NCBI RefSeq assembly: GCF_005047655.1
Contig: NZ_SUKF01000008.1
Location: 211,351-275,350 of the forward strand
Direction of reading: 5' to 3'
Source of the DNA: Sinimarinibacterium arenosum
GTDB lineage: Bacteria; Pseudomonadota; Gammaproteobacteria; Nevskiales; Nevskiaceae
Length of the DNA: 64,000 nucleotides
The notes under the pieces are model-generated. The model saw only the letters and a program-made list of their open reading frames with translations. It was not told the origin of the DNA and searched no databases. A program made the translations under genes and the position numbers. How positions within the stretch are numbered: the stretch's first letter is position 1; every line of letters begins with the position of its first letter. Positions 17,274-26,714 of this stretch are shown here, one piece after another.

Positions 17274-18746
17274 ATGATGCGTAAATTTTTGACTGTCATG
17301 ACGCTGGCCGCGTGCTGCGGTCTCGCGCCTGCGTGGGCGCAGGATGAGATGCCTGCTGCTGAGTCGGTTGCTGCAGAAACAACCGAAATGGCCGCCGATG
17401 CTCCAACAGATGCGGCTGTCGTCGTCGAGGAGACCGTAACCGAGACGGCCGCGCCAGCGGAAGAAGCGCCGGCGGAAGCGGCAGAAGAAGCGCCGACGCT
17501 GGACAGCGGTGACACCGCGTGGATGCTGACGTCAACGGCGCTGGTTCTGCTGATGACGATTCCGGGTCTGGCGTTGTTCTATGCCGGCATGGTTCGTTCG
17601 AAGAACGTCCTGTCGGTGATGATGCAATGCTTCGCCATCACCGCTCTGGTGTCGGTGCTGTGGACCATCTATGGCTATAGCATGGCTTTCGATACAACGG
17701 GCATGGAAGCTGGTGTCGTCAACTTCAACAGCATTGTCGGCGGCATGAGCAAGGCGTTCATGGCCGGCGTCGGCCTGGATAGTCTGACTGCAGCGATTCC
17801 GGAGTCGGTCTTCGCGACCTTCCAGATGACGTTTGCCATCATCACCCCCGCGCTGATCGTTGGCGCATTTGCAGAGCGCATGAAGTTTTCGTCTCTGCTG
17901 GTGTTCATGACCCTGTGGGTCACGGTCTGCTACTTCCCGATGGCACACATGGTGTGGAGTGGCGATGGCGGCTTGCTGTGGGATTGGGGCGTGCTTGATT
18001 TCGCTGGCGGCACTGTCGTGCACATCAATGCCGGTATCGCAGGTCTGGTCGCAGCAATCATGCTTGGCAAGCGCAAGGGTTACGGCAAGGAATCGATGGC
18101 GCCGAACAACCTTGGCTATACCGTCATGGGTGCGAGCATGCTGTGGGTTGGCTGGTTTGGATTCAACGCCGGCTCCGCAGTGGGTGCAAACGGCGCTGCG
18201 GGCATGGCGATGTTTGTGACCCAGGTTGCGACCGCCTCCTCGGCACTGGCCTGGATGTTCGCCGAGTGGATCACGCACAAGAAGCCATCAGTGCTCGGTA
18301 TTGCGTCAGGCGCGGTTGCAGGCCTGGTTGCGGTTACGCCTGCATCCGGCACTGCGGGTCCGATTGGCGCACTGTGGATCGGTTTGGCAGCTGGCGTGAT
18401 CTGCTTCCTGGCTTCGACCAAGTTGAAGAAAGCGGTGGGCTATGACGATTCTCTGGACGTGTTCGGTGTGCACTGCGTCGGCGGTATCGTCGGTGCGATC
18501 CTGACCGGCCTGTTCTGCTTCCCCTCCATGGGTGGCGTGTGGGAGCCGGGTGAAGGCGCCACGATCGGTAGCCAGCTGTGGATTCAGACCAAGGGCGTTC
18601 TGTTCACGCTGGTTTACACCGGTGTGCTGAGCGTTGTGTTGCTGATGATCACGAAGGTGGTAACGGGTGGTCTGCGTGTCACTGAAGAGGCTGAGACTGA
18701 AGGTCTCGATCTTACTCAGCACAACGAACGCGGCTACATCCTGTAA
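17274..18746 (+). CDS. amtB: Ammonium transporter AmtB1 with extended acidic N-terminus
   Basis: 490 residues. A signal peptide (ends near WAQ) is followed by an unusually long Ala/Glu-rich periplasmic segment (about residues 23-78) before the first helix of the Amt core (TAWMLTSTALVLL). Pore residues are present: the twin-His pair in GGTVVHINAG and GVHCVGGIVG, Asp in VLDFAGG and the Phe gate in SVFATFQMTF. The C-terminal tail ends LTQHNERGYIL, the GlnK-contact segment. It conducts ammonium and possibly methylammonium. Co-transcribed with glnK1 and ended by a strong terminator. Confidence 0.95.
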   Translation: MMRKFLTVMTLAACCGLAPAWAQDEMPAAESVAAETTEMAADAPTDAAVVVEETVTETAAPAEEAPAEAAEEAPTLDSGDTAWMLTSTALVLLMTIPGLALFYAGMVRSKNVLSVMMQCFAITALVSVLWTIYGYSMAFDTTGMEAGVVNFNSIVGGMSKAFMAGVGLDSLTAAIPESVFATFQMTFAIITPALIVGAFAERMKFSSLLVFMTLWVTVCYFPMAHMVWSGDGGLLWDWGVLDFAGGTVVHINAGIAGLVAAIMLGKRKGYGKESMAPNNLGYTVMGASMLWVGWFGFNAGSAVGANGAAGMAMFVTQVATASSALAWMFAEWITHKKPSVLGIASGAVAGLVAVTPASGTAGPIGALWIGLAAGVICFLASTKLKKAVGYDDSLDVFGVHCVGGIVGAILTGLFCFPSMGGVWEPGEGATIGSQLWIQTKGVLFTLVYTGVLSVVLLMITKVVTGGLRVTEEAETEGLDLTQHNERGYIL

Positions 18747-18775
18747 TAACGCATCACATTTTTCTCCGGTGGGTT

Positions 18776-18805
18776 GGGGCGGACTTCACAGTCCGCCCCT
18801 TTTTT
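18776..18805 (+). terminator. Rho-independent terminator after amtB1
   Basis: Nine-bp stem GGGGCGGAC/GTCCGCCCC with six-base loop TTCACA and a run of six T. It separates the first glnK-amtB unit from the second. Confidence 0.92.
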
Positions 18806-18876
18806 GTGCGCAGGCCTTCGACTTTTTCCCGGGGTCGCCCTAAACTCCGGCATTCGATTCGATCAAGGCTAACGTC

Positions 18877-19215
18877 ATGAAAATGCTGGTTGCGGTTATC
18901 AAACCGTTCAAGCTCGATGCGGTGCGCGAAGCGCTTGCCGATCTCGGCGTACAGGGCATGACGGTCACCGAAGTACGGGGCTTTGGGCGCCAGAAAGGGC
19001 ATACCGAGCTGTATCGCGGCGCCGAGTACACCGTCGACCTGCTCCCCAAGATCAAGCTCGAGCTGGCCGTGACACCGGAGATGGCGGACAAGGCGGTCGA
19101 TGCCATTCTGAAAGCCGCCAAGACCGGCCAGATTGGCGACGGCAAGATTTTCATCTACGACCTCGAGCAGACGGTCCGCATCCGCACCGGCGAATCCGGG
19201 GTCGAAGCCGTCTGA
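18877..19215 (+). CDS. glnK: PII nitrogen regulatory protein (GlnK2)
   Basis: 112 residues, closely related to GlnK1, with the same T-loop [11 protein letters not shown] including Tyr51 and the C-terminal IRTGESG. It precedes a second ammonium transporter by 70 bases. Unlike GlnK1 no sigma-54 promoter is seen in the roughly 70 bases between the terminator and the start, so it may have a different control or a weak constitutive promoter. A duplicated glnK-amtB unit is the likely origin. Confidence 0.95.
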   Translation: MKMLVAVIKPFKLDAVREALADLGVQGMTVTEVRGFGRQKGHTELYRGAEYTVDLLPKIKLELAVTPEMADKAVDAILKAAKTGQIGDGKIFIYDLEQTVRIRTGESGVEAV

Positions 19216-19285
19216 GCTTCAGCCGTATCCCGTGCCTGCCGCGAACTGCATCGCGCGGTGGGCATTTTTGTGTCCGGGGGAGAAT

Positions 19286-20590
19286 ATGAAAACAAAAATT
19301 GCCGCAGCGATCGCACTGCTTTCGTCGCCTGTCTACGCGCAGGAGTCCGCGACGGCGCTTAACAGCGGGGATACCGCGTGGTTGCTGACTGCGACCGCGC
19401 TGGTGTTGTTCATGAGCCTGCCCGGACTGGCGCTGTTTTATGGCGGGCTGGTGCGCGCCAAGAACGTTCTGTCTGTTCTGGTGCAGTGCTTTGCGATCGT
19501 CTGTGTGGTGTCCGTGCTGTGGCTGATCTGCGGGTACAGCCTGGCCTTTGCCCCCGGCAGTGGATTCATCGGCGGCTGGTCGAAGGCGTTCTTCAACGGC
19601 GTTGGCGAGAGCACGCTGAGTGGAGGCGTGCCGGAGTCCGTCTTTGCCATGTTCCAGCTGACTTTCGCCGCGATCACGCCGGCGCTGGTTGTCGGCGGCT
19701 TTGCCGAGCGCATGAAGTTTTCCGCGATGCTGCTGTTCTCGACGCTGTGGGTGATGGCGGTCTATGTCCCGGTGTGTCATTGGGTCTGGGCGTCAGACGG
19801 CTGGCTATATCAGCGTGGTCTGCTCGATTTTGCCGGCGGTACCGTTGTGCACATCACCGCCGGCGTCGCGGCACTGGTCGCGGCGATGCAGCTGGGTCGG
19901 CGCAACGGCTTTCCACATACCGCAATGCTGCCACACAACATGACGATGACCGTGACCGGTGCCGGCATGTTGTGGGTCGGCTGGTTCGGTTTCAACGGGG
20001 GTTCGGCGCTGGCTGCTGACGGGAATGCCGGCATGGCGGTGCTGGTCACGCATACGTCTGCGGCCGCGGGCGCGCTGATGTGGAGCGCTATCGAGTGGTT
20101 CAAGTTCGGCAAACCCTCGGCGCTGGGTATTGTGACCGGGATGGTTGCGGGGCTTGGCACGATCACGCCGGCATCCGGCTTCGTCGGCCCTGGGGGCGCG
20201 CTGGTGATCGGACTCACTGCTGGTGCGGTTTGCTTTACCGCGACCCAGTGGCTGAAGCGGCGCATGAAGATCGACGACTCGCTGGACGTGTTCCCGGTAC
20301 ATGGCGTTGGCGGCATCCTCGGGACATTTGCGGTCGCGCTGTTTGCGTCCAGCGGGCTCGGTGTATTCAGCGGGCAGGGCTATGCCGAAGGCATGGATAT
20401 GGGTCGCCAGTTCGCGGTGCAGATTACCGGCATTGTGGCGGTGGGTGCCTATACCGCGGTCTTGAGCTGGGGCCTGCTGAAGCTGGTCGACGTCATGGTC
20501 GGCGGTTTGCGCGTGACACCCGAAGAAGAAAACGCCGGCCTCGACACCACGCAGCACAACGAGCGCGGCTACGATCTGCAGAGCTTGTGA
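19286..20590 (+). CDS. amtB: Ammonium/methylammonium transporter AmtB2
   Basis: 434 residues. Short signal peptide (cleavage near VYAQ) leads directly into the Amt core, without the long acidic segment of AmtB1. Twin-His motifs (GGTVVHITAG, PVHGVGGILG), LLDFAGG and SVFAMFQLTF are intact and the tail TTQHNERGYDLQSL fits GlnK contact. It starts at ATG 19286 after a GGGGGAGA ribosome binding site. Its place next to a type III glutamine synthetase operon raises the possibility that it moves methylammonium, which is inference. Confidence 0.95.
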   Translation: MKTKIAAAIALLSSPVYAQESATALNSGDTAWLLTATALVLFMSLPGLALFYGGLVRAKNVLSVLVQCFAIVCVVSVLWLICGYSLAFAPGSGFIGGWSKAFFNGVGESTLSGGVPESVFAMFQLTFAAITPALVVGGFAERMKFSAMLLFSTLWVMAVYVPVCHWVWASDGWLYQRGLLDFAGGTVVHITAGVAALVAAMQLGRRNGFPHTAMLPHNMTMTVTGAGMLWVGWFGFNGGSALAADGNAGMAVLVTHTSAAAGALMWSAIEWFKFGKPSALGIVTGMVAGLGTITPASGFVGPGGALVIGLTAGAVCFTATQWLKRRMKIDDSLDVFPVHGVGGILGTFAVALFASSGLGVFSGQGYAEGMDMGRQFAVQITGIVAVGAYTAVLSWGLLKLVDVMVGGLRVTPEEENAGLDTTQHNERGYDLQSL

Positions 20591-20598
20591 TGCTGGAG

Positions 20599-20871
20599 CT
20601 AGCCGCCGCCTTCGGGCGGCGGCAGACGGTTATGGAAGCCGTCGCAGTGCGGTGCATGGCGCGTGTGCTTGCAGCCACACAACCATTGCGTGCCGCTGCG
20701 GCGAGTGACTTCAAAAGCCATGGGCTGCATGCCGCTGCCATCATGTGAGCCGTCGCAGAACGGCTGTGTGTTCGAACGGCCGCAGGCGCACCACAGATAG
20801 CGGCCCGGGGCGAGGTCGAGCACGTAGGCGCTGCGGCGCGCAATGATCGGGCAGGGGCGTGAATCGCTCAC
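20599..20871 (-). CDS. Dual CDGSH iron-sulfur domain protein
   Basis: 90 residues containing two CDGSH-type 2Fe-2S sites: WCACGRSNTQPFCDGSH (about 27-43) and LCGCKHTRHAPHCDGFHN (about 64-81). Each provides three Cys and one His, the mitoNEET-type ligand set; the second reads CDGFH rather than CDGSH. Two-domain small proteins of this kind occur in bacteria, function unknown, probably redox or cluster transfer. It lies 69 bases beyond the NikR-like gene on the same strand and may be the last gene of the sigma-54 operon. Confidence 0.85.
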   Translation of the reverse strand: MSDSRPCPIIARRSAYVLDLAPGRYLWCACGRSNTQPFCDGSHDGSGMQPMAFEVTRRSGTQWLCGCKHTRHAPHCDGFHNRLPPPEGGG

Positions 20872-20940
20872 ACGGATAGTTGGCGGCGCGCACGGAATGT
20901 ACGCGCTGCCATGGTAGCGTCAATCGAACACGCGCTTGCG

Positions 20941-21378
20941 CTACTGATGCAGCTGCGGAATCAGCGTGGTGGTCAGTTCCAGCTTGCCGGAGATGACGCC
21001 GCGATTGGTGATCATCTTGTCGGCGATCAGCTGCAGCTGCGCCGCCGGGCCCTGCACCAGAATCACCTCCATCGTCTGCGAATGCATCAGGTGCACGTGC
21101 AGCGAGCTGATGATTTCGCGGATGTGTTGATGCTGCAGATCCGCCAGCAGCTTTTGCAGCCGCGGCGTCGAATGGTCGTACAACAAGGTGATGGTGCCTG
21201 CCATGATTTCGTTGCCGCGCTCTTTTTTGTGCGCGGTGATCTGATGGCTGATCATTTCAGCAATGGCTTGAGAGCGACTGTCGAAGCCGCGTTCGGCCAC
21301 CATTTCATCGAGCTGCAGCAGCAGCGTCTCCGGCAAGGAGACGCTGATCCGGCTGACACCCCCGTTGTTCTGACTCAT
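20941..21378 (-). CDS. NikR-like ribbon-helix-helix regulator lacking the Cys ligand
   Basis: 145 residues. The N-terminal ribbon-helix-helix (SRISVSLPETLLLQLDEM) and C-terminal ACT-like domain with HVHL match NikR. By alignment with E. coli NikR, His76, His87 and His89 equivalents are kept (QHQHIRE, SLHVHL) but the fourth nickel ligand, Cys95, is replaced by Thr in HSQTMEV. It may therefore sense another metal or another ligand. It lies 17 bases after glnT on the same strand, far from any nickel transporter, so a role in controlling the transporter/glnT operon is plausible. ATG 21378 begins the family sequence. Confidence 0.82.
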   Translation of the reverse strand: MSQNNGGVSRISVSLPETLLLQLDEMVAERGFDSRSQAIAEMISHQITAHKKERGNEIMAGTITLLYDHSTPRLQKLLADLQHQHIREIISSLHVHLMHSQTMEVILVQGPAAQLQLIADKMITNRGVISGKLELTTTLIPQLHQ

Positions 21379-21395
21379 CGGTCTTGCGTGGTGTA

Positions 21396-22757
21396 CTAGA
21401 ACAGGTGGCTGTAGCGCTCGATTTCCCAGGCCGAGACGTGACGGTGGTAGGCCTCCCATTCGTTGCGCTTGTAACGCACGAACTCGTCGCGCAGTTCCTG
21501 CCCCAGGGTTTCGGTGACGAAGGGGTCGGCTTCGAAGGCATCGACCGCTTCGGCCAGCGTTTTCGGCAGGAACTCGATACCGCGCTCGGCGCGCTGTGCT
21601 TCGCTCAGTTCGTAGAGGTTGTCTTCCTGCGCCTTGCCCGGATCCAGACCTTCGCGGATGCCTTCAAGACCTGCGGCCAGAGCCAAGGTCGCGGCCAGAT
21701 AGGGATTCAGCGCGCCATCGGCGTTGCGGGATTCGCAGCGGCCGCCGCCCATCGGCACGCGGATCGAATTGGTGCGATTGTTCGATCCGAACGAGTTGAA
21801 TACCGGAGCCCAGGAGAAATACGCCATCTCGCCCTGACGCTGCAGGCGTTTGTAGCTGTTGACGGTCGGTGCGAACGCCGCGCACAGCGCCTTGCCGTGC
21901 TTGAGGATGCCGGCGATGAAGTGATAGCCGATCGGTGTCAGGCCCAGGCCGCGCGGATCTTCCTTCGGATCGCAGGCAAACACATTGGCGCCGGTCTTGA
22001 GGTCGTACAGCGACATGTTGAAATGCGCGCCATTGCCGGTTTTGTCGGCGAACGGTTTGGGCATGCAGGTGGCCAGCAGGCCTTCCTGCTTGGCGAACTC
22101 CTTGGCCATCAGGCGGAAGAAGATGAAGCGGTCGCAGCTGGTGATGGCGTCGGCGTACTTGAAGTCGAACTCGTACTGACCGTTGGCGTCTTCGTGGTCG
22201 AACGAGTACAGATCCCAGCCCAGCGCGTTGATCGTGGTGGCGACCTTGTCGAGCCAGTTGAACTGGTCGAGAAAGCCGCGCACGTCGTAGCAGGACTTGA
22301 CCAGCTTGTCGTCGGGATTGGGCACCGAAAGCGAACCGTCCTCGCCCTGCTTGAGCACATAGATTTCGCACTCGATGCCGAGGTTCATGCCAAAGCCCAT
22401 CGATGCGGCTTTCGCCAGCTGTTTCTTCAGGGCGACCCGCGTGTTCAACGGATAGGGCTCACCCTTGAAGGTGTTGTCCGCCGGCATCCACGCGACTTCC
22501 GGCTGCCACGGCAACTGGATGATGTGATCGAGGTCCGGCACCGAGGCGATTTCGTCGTCGTTCGGGCGCTGGCCGAGACCGTCGAGCGCATAGCCCGTAT
22601 ACAGCTCGGAACCGCGCGCCATCTGTGGCAAGTGAGAAATCGGCACGACCTTGCCCTTGGGAATGCCGTGGATGTCGACATAGGCGCCGATGCAATACTT
22701 CACACCTTTGGCTTCAAGGTCCTTCTGGATGCGTTGAATCTCTTCGTTGCTCTTCAT
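21396..22757 (-). CDS. glnT: Type III glutamine synthetase (GlnT) or gamma-glutamyl-amide synthetase
   Basis: 453 residues. Glutamine-synthetase fold: beta-grasp N-terminus with [10 protein letters not shown] and a catalytic domain with [16 protein letters not shown] and NRTNSIRVP. The GlnT group includes gamma-glutamylmethylamide synthetases as well as ammonia-using enzymes, so the amine substrate (ammonia, methylamine or another amine) is open. ATG 22757 (MKSNEE) gives the family N-terminus; the frame continues upstream only as a shadow of the creatininase gene. It is part of the leftward operon with the ABC transporter and a creatininase-like amidohydrolase. Confidence 0.9.
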   Translation of the reverse strand: MKSNEEIQRIQKDLEAKGVKYCIGAYVDIHGIPKGKVVPISHLPQMARGSELYTGYALDGLGQRPNDDEIASVPDLDHIIQLPWQPEVAWMPADNTFKGEPYPLNTRVALKKQLAKAASMGFGMNLGIECEIYVLKQGEDGSLSVPNPDDKLVKSCYDVRGFLDQFNWLDKVATTINALGWDLYSFDHEDANGQYEFDFKYADAITSCDRFIFFRLMAKEFAKQEGLLATCMPKPFADKTGNGAHFNMSLYDLKTGANVFACDPKEDPRGLGLTPIGYHFIAGILKHGKALCAAFAPTVNSYKRLQRQGEMAYFSWAPVFNSFGSNNRTNSIRVPMGGGRCESRNADGALNPYLAATLALAAGLEGIREGLDPGKAQEDNLYELSEAQRAERGIEFLPKTLAEAVDAFEADPFVTETLGQELRDEFVRYKRNEWEAYHRHVSAWEIERYSHLF

Positions 22758-22782
22758 CGTGTTGCTCGTTTCGTCGGGGGGG

Positions 22783-23556
22783 TCAGCCGTCGATGTCGAC
22801 GGCCTGGAAATAGGAATGTGGCAGTGGCGGTTGCTCGGCCATGCCACGCAGCACGCGCCCGGACAGGTCTTCGACCATCCATGCGTACAGCTGCGCGCCG
22901 TCGGCGGCACTGGCGCGGCTGGGAAAACCGGTGACGCCGTTGCTGCTGGTGCGATTGACCGGATGCGAGAACACGCAGCCGTCGGTGCGGTCTGGATCGT
23001 CGGCCGCGGCGATGCGATCCTCGCGCACCATCGACGGTGCAATTGCCTGCATCAAGGCCGTCTCGGCGGCGTTCGCGTGCCAGTCCTCGGCGTCCTCGAA
23101 ATGTTTCTCGCGCACGCGGTCGCTGATCAATGCAGTGCCGATCAGCGCCACCATCAGCTCGTCGTGTTCGGCGCGCAGCATCTCCAGTGCACAGCGCAGC
23201 GGGGCGGCGTTGGTGACGTGACCGTTGACCAAAAACAGGCGGCGGAAGCCGGAGGCATAGACCCAGTCGCCGATGTCCTTGACCACGTCGATCAGCGTCT
23301 TCGGCTGCAGCGCGATCGTGCCAGGCCAGCGCTTCGAGTGGCCGATCGAGCAGCCGTAGGGCAACAGCGGCAGCAGCGCCGCGCCGGTCCGATCGGCGAC
23401 GTCACGGCACAGCTGCATCGAGATCTCGCTGTCCATGCCGCAGCCCAGATGCGGGCCGTGCTGCTCGGTCGCGCCGATCGGCAGGATCGCCGTGGTCATG
23501 CCGCCGCGTGCCAGCGCGCCGATCTCTTCCCAGGTCATTCGGTACCAGTCATGCAT
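22783..23556 (-). CDS. Creatininase-family amidohydrolase
   Basis: 257 residues. Metal-binding signatures of the family: [13 protein letters not shown] (Glu, His), the Asp in GCGMDSEIS, and DWHANAAET near residue 165 (canonical D.HA...ET). The NGHGGN loop is changed to NGHVTN. Family members hydrolyse cyclic or linear amides such as creatinine, formamidopyrimidine or inosose derivatives, so the substrate is not known. It sits between the ABC transporter genes and glnT, which suggests release of ammonia or an amine from an imported compound, perhaps a guanidine derivative. Confidence 0.88.
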   Translation of the reverse strand: MHDWYRMTWEEIGALARGGMTTAILPIGATEQHGPHLGCGMDSEISMQLCRDVADRTGAALLPLLPYGCSIGHSKRWPGTIALQPKTLIDVVKDIGDWVYASGFRRLFLVNGHVTNAAPLRCALEMLRAEHDELMVALIGTALISDRVREKHFEDAEDWHANAAETALMQAIAPSMVREDRIAAADDPDRTDGCVFSHPVNRTSSNGVTGFPSRASAADGAQLYAWMVEDLSGRVLRGMAEQPPLPHSYFQAVDIDG

Positions 23557-23566
23557 GGGGATTCAC

Positions 23567-24481
23567 TCAGTAAACGTCAGGCACGACATCGTCGACGGCG
23601 ACCATGCGCACCATGTTGAGGTGGTCTTCACTGAGACCGACGGTTTCGGTCTGCGGCGGATGGATCAGTTCTTCCAGCCGCGCCTTGGTGGCGAGAAATT
23701 CCGGACTCAGGAATTGCTGCGTCGAGCGCGGATGTGGCACTGGCACCTCGATCAGTTCCTGCACTTCGCCGGGATGCGCTTTCAGCACGAGGATGCGATC
23801 GGCAAGAAAGATCGCCTCGTCCAGGTCGTGCGTGATGAACAGGATCGTGACGTCGATGTTCTTCCAGATGTCGAGCAGGTAGCTCTGCATGCGACAGCGC
23901 GTCTGTGCATCTAGCGCGCCGAAGGGTTCGTCCATCAGCAGGATGCGCGGCTGGTTGGCGAGTGCGCGCGCAATCGCGACGCGCTGCTTCATGCCGCCGG
24001 AGAGCTGATGCGGATAGGCGTCGGCGAACTTGGACAGGCCGACCAGATCGATCCACTGCAGCGCGGTGGGTTCAGGCATGCCGCTGCGGCCGGAGACCTG
24101 CAGGCCAAACATCACGTTCTGCTTGACCGTCAGCCAAGGGAACAGCGTGTAGCCCTGGAACACCATGCCGCGGTCCGGGCCCGGGCCGCTGACCGGCTGG
24201 CCATCGAGTAGCACCTGGCCGCTGCTCTGCGTTTCGAGCCCGGCGAGCATGCGGATCAGCGTCGACTTGCCGCAGCCGCTGGGACCGATCACGCAGACGA
24301 ACTCGCGCCGGTGCACGGTCAGGTTGATGTCGCGCAGCGCGGTGACAGTGCCCTGGCGCGATTCAAAGTTCTTGCCGAGGTTCTGCACTTCGAGAATCAC
24401 CGGGCGCTGCTTCAGGCGCTCGAAGCGCGCGCGCACCTCGGGCGACTGCTCGCGATAACTGGGCAGTTGGATTTGGGTCAT
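23567..24481 (-). CDS. ABC transporter ATP-binding protein (NitT/TauT type)
   Basis: 304 residues. Walker [10 protein letters not shown] near residue 70, Q-loop [11 protein letters not shown], signature [15 protein letters not shown] near 165, Walker [14 protein letters not shown], and switch His in FITHDLDEA. An extension of about 60 residues follows the core and about 30 precede it. It energises the permease and binding protein encoded just upstream. NitT/TauT-type importers are often linked with ykkC-controlled guanidine genes, and this locus has those 5 kb away. Confidence 0.94.
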   Translation of the reverse strand: MTQIQLPSYREQSPEVRARFERLKQRPVILEVQNLGKNFESRQGTVTALRDINLTVHRREFVCVIGPSGCGKSTLIRMLAGLETQSSGQVLLDGQPVSGPGPDRGMVFQGYTLFPWLTVKQNVMFGLQVSGRSGMPEPTALQWIDLVGLSKFADAYPHQLSGGMKQRVAIARALANQPRILLMDEPFGALDAQTRCRMQSYLLDIWKNIDVTILFITHDLDEAIFLADRILVLKAHPGEVQELIEVPVPHPRSTQQFLSPEFLATKARLEELIHPPQTETVGLSEDHLNMVRMVAVDDVVPDVY

Positions 24482-24502
24482 GGAACTTCGCGTGTGAATG
24501 AA

Positions 24503-25465
24503 TCAGTGGGCGAGACTGCGTTGCCACGGGAAGATGCGGCGTCCGATCCAGGCCAGCAGCAGATCGGTCGTCAGGCCGAGTACGCCGATCATGAAGATCG
24601 CGGCGTAGACGTTTTCGAAATTCTTGTAACGCGCCTGCTGCGTGATGAACCAGGTGATGCCTGAGCTGGCGCCGATCATTTCGGCGACGATCAGGTAGGT
24701 CCAGGCCCAGCCGAGCAGGATGCGCTGATCCTTGTACAGATCCACGATGATGCCGGGGATGACCACGCGGAACAGCAGCGACATGCGTTTGGCGCCGAGC
24801 GTCATCGCCGCTTCCAGCAAGGATGGATCGAGCTTGCGCGTGGTGTTGGCGATCACCAGCACCTGCTGGAAGAAGGTGCCGATGACGATGATCGCGATCT
24901 TCGGCGCCTCGTTGATGCCGAGCACCGCAACCGCCAGGGCACCAAACGCGGGCGCCGGCAGATAGCGGAAGAACTCGACGAAGGGTTCGTTCAGCCGCGA
25001 GAACACGTCATAGGTCCCGGCCAGGATGCCTAGTGGCACGCCGAACAGTGACGAGATCAGGAAGCCCATCGCGATCACGTAGATGCTGTTGCCCAGGCTT
25101 TCGTGCAGCCACTTCTCGTCGCGACGCTTGGGTTCGGTGGTGAACGCGGTGTACATCGCCTTGGCAACCTGATGCGGTGCCGGGAGATAGATCGGGTTGG
25201 CGGATGTGCCGACGGGAACCGCTTCGCCCTTCTGTCTTGCGGCCTCGGCTTCGCGCTCGAACACCTCTTGTTCGAGCAGCATGCCCTGGGTGAAGTACGA
25301 CACCGAACCGGGATCGCTGACCTCCACCATTGGATGCCAGATGAAGGGCACGTAACTGACCAGACACCAGATCGCCAGCGGAATCACGAAACTCAAGATG
25401 CCGAGGAACATGCGTCGCCGTGGCGACAGTTCCTTGCGGACAGCAAACCAGCTTTGAGCGGACAT
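24503..25465 (-). CDS. ABC transporter permease (NitT/TauT type)
   Basis: 320 residues. An N-terminal membrane helix (about 20-40) is followed by a roughly 90-residue periplasmic segment and the six-helix BPD_transp_1 core from about 120. The EAA-like coupling loop reads EAAMTLGAKRMSLLFRVVIP near residue 225. It pairs with the ATPase downstream (21 bases) and the binding protein upstream (58 bases). Confidence 0.92.
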   Translation of the reverse strand: MSAQSWFAVRKELSPRRRMFLGILSFVIPLAIWCLVSYVPFIWHPMVEVSDPGSVSYFTQGMLLEQEVFEREAEAARQKGEAVPVGTSANPIYLPAPHQVAKAMYTAFTTEPKRRDEKWLHESLGNSIYVIAMGFLISSLFGVPLGILAGTYDVFSRLNEPFVEFFRYLPAPAFGALAVAVLGINEAPKIAIIVIGTFFQQVLVIANTTRKLDPSLLEAAMTLGAKRMSLLFRVVIPGIIVDLYKDQRILLGWAWTYLIVAEMIGASSGITWFITQQARYKNFENVYAAIFMIGVLGLTTDLLLAWIGRRIFPWQRSLAH

Positions 25466-25523
25466 CGTCGTGAATTCCAGAACTGGGTAAGTGATCGGGT
25501 GTCTGGTCGGGTGTCGCGTGGAC

Positions 25524-26501
25524 TTACAGGCCTGCCGTCAGTGAGCCATCGATGTAGCTGTCGACATCCTGTGCTTCCTTGTAGACATCGTTGGCGAGGT
25601 TGAACTCGTCGACGATCTTCGAAGAGCCGTACAGCGAACCGAAGCCGTCGCCCTTCTTGAAGAAGCCTTTGGCTTCGTCCAGCGTCAGGATCTTGGTGCC
25701 GGTGTAGAAACCTTCATATTCCTCGGGAGAGACACCGACGCGCGATGCCATGATCTTGATCGCATCGGCATGCGTCTTCGGATCGTGGATGTAGTCGACC
25801 GCGCGGTACCAGACCTTCACGACCTTTTCCCAGTCCGCCTTGCGCGTGGCCAGACTCACTGGCGACACCGCGAGCACGTCATAGATCAGGCCGGGTTCGT
25901 CGGCGCTGGTGTAGATCGGCTTGGAACCGGGGACCAGCTTCAGGGCGACGCCGGAGTTCGGCTGCCACGCCGCGATGGCGGAGACGTCACCGCTGGCGAG
26001 CACCTGTGGGGTTTCGTTGGTCGGCACGTTGACCAGGGTCACGTCCTTCTCGCTCATGCCGGCCTTCTTCAGGCCGTTGAGCAGCAGCAGGTGATCGACG
26101 AAACCGATCTCGACGCCGACCTTCTTGCCCTTCAGATCCTTCAGCGAGCTGATGCCCGGCTTGCCGACGATCATGTCGTTGCCGTTGCTGTAGTCGTTGA
26201 TGATGATCATCACGCTCTTGGCGCCGGTGGCGCCGGTCACCAGCGCATCGCCGTTGGTCATCGTCACCGCGTCGAGCTTGCCGGCCGCGAAGGCGTCCAT
26301 CGACGCGACGTAGTCGAACCATTCGAACGAGACGTCGACGCCAGCGTCCTTGAACCAGTTCTTCTCGATCGCGACCTGCCATGCGACCCAGCCCGGCCAG
26401 TCGCTGTAGCCGATTTTCAGGGGTTCCGCAGCCTGCGCGGACAGCGACAGCATCCACGCGCCCAGCGTTGCGGCAAACAGTTTCTTCATACCGATCTTCA
26501 T
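25524..26501 (-). CDS. ABC transporter substrate-binding protein (NMT1/SsuA-like)
   Basis: 325 residues. Signal peptide [20 protein letters not shown], cleavage near AQAAEPL, then a type II periplasmic binding fold beginning [11 protein letters not shown]. It is the first gene of a sigma-54 operon with permease, ATPase, creatininase, glnT, NikR-like and probably CDGSH genes. ATG 26501 has AGAGGA seven bases upstream and is preferred over the frame start at 26537. The ligand may be guanidine, an alkylguanidine or another organic nitrogen compound; the sequence alone does not decide. Confidence 0.92.
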   Translation of the reverse strand: MKIGMKKLFAATLGAWMLSLSAQAAEPLKIGYSDWPGWVAWQVAIEKNWFKDAGVDVSFEWFDYVASMDAFAAGKLDAVTMTNGDALVTGATGAKSVMIIINDYSNGNDMIVGKPGISSLKDLKGKKVGVEIGFVDHLLLLNGLKKAGMSEKDVTLVNVPTNETPQVLASGDVSAIAAWQPNSGVALKLVPGSKPIYTSADEPGLIYDVLAVSPVSLATRKADWEKVVKVWYRAVDYIHDPKTHADAIKIMASRVGVSPEEYEGFYTGTKILTLDEAKGFFKKGDGFGSLYGSSKIVDEFNLANDVYKEAQDVDSYIDGSLTAGL

Positions 26502-26518
26502 CGCGGGTCCTCTTTGAA

Positions 26519-26546
26519 GTATTACGAACAGAGACATTCGTATTAC
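26519..26546. repeat. Imperfect inverted repeat at the transporter transcript start
   Basis: TACGAA and TTCGTA face each other across eight bases, extended to ten pairs with one mismatch. It overlaps the expected sigma-54 transcription start (about 26542), so it could be a repressor operator (for example of the NikR-like protein) or a 5' RNA hairpin. Confidence 0.45.
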
Positions 26547-26552
26547 TCACAC

Positions 26553-26568
26553 AGCAAGTGCCGTGCCA
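26553..26568 (-). promoter_or_regulatory. Sigma-54 promoter of the ABC transporter-glnT operon
   Basis: On the minus strand TGGCACG-GCAC-TTGCT is a perfect match to the RpoN consensus TGGCACG-N4-TTGCW. The binding-protein start lies at 26501, about 40 bases after the expected transcription start. No convincing NtrC palindrome is visible in the 146 bases upstream. Confidence 0.9.
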
Positions 26569-26714
26569 TTGCACTTGCGCCCCTCAGATTGCTGTCAAAC
26601 CGGGGTTTGCGCGCATCGCGTCGGATCCATGGGGGTGTCGATGCTGTGTTCTGAGGCATGCCTGCGCGCCGAGACAGTGCGCCGCGCGATCGCATCGCGC
26701 ATTCGTCAGAACGA

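Noticed and set aside
26569..26714. NtrC enhancer upstream of the transporter sigma-54 promoter
   Set aside because: Only weak half-sites such as TTGCAC are visible; no palindrome like that at 12491.
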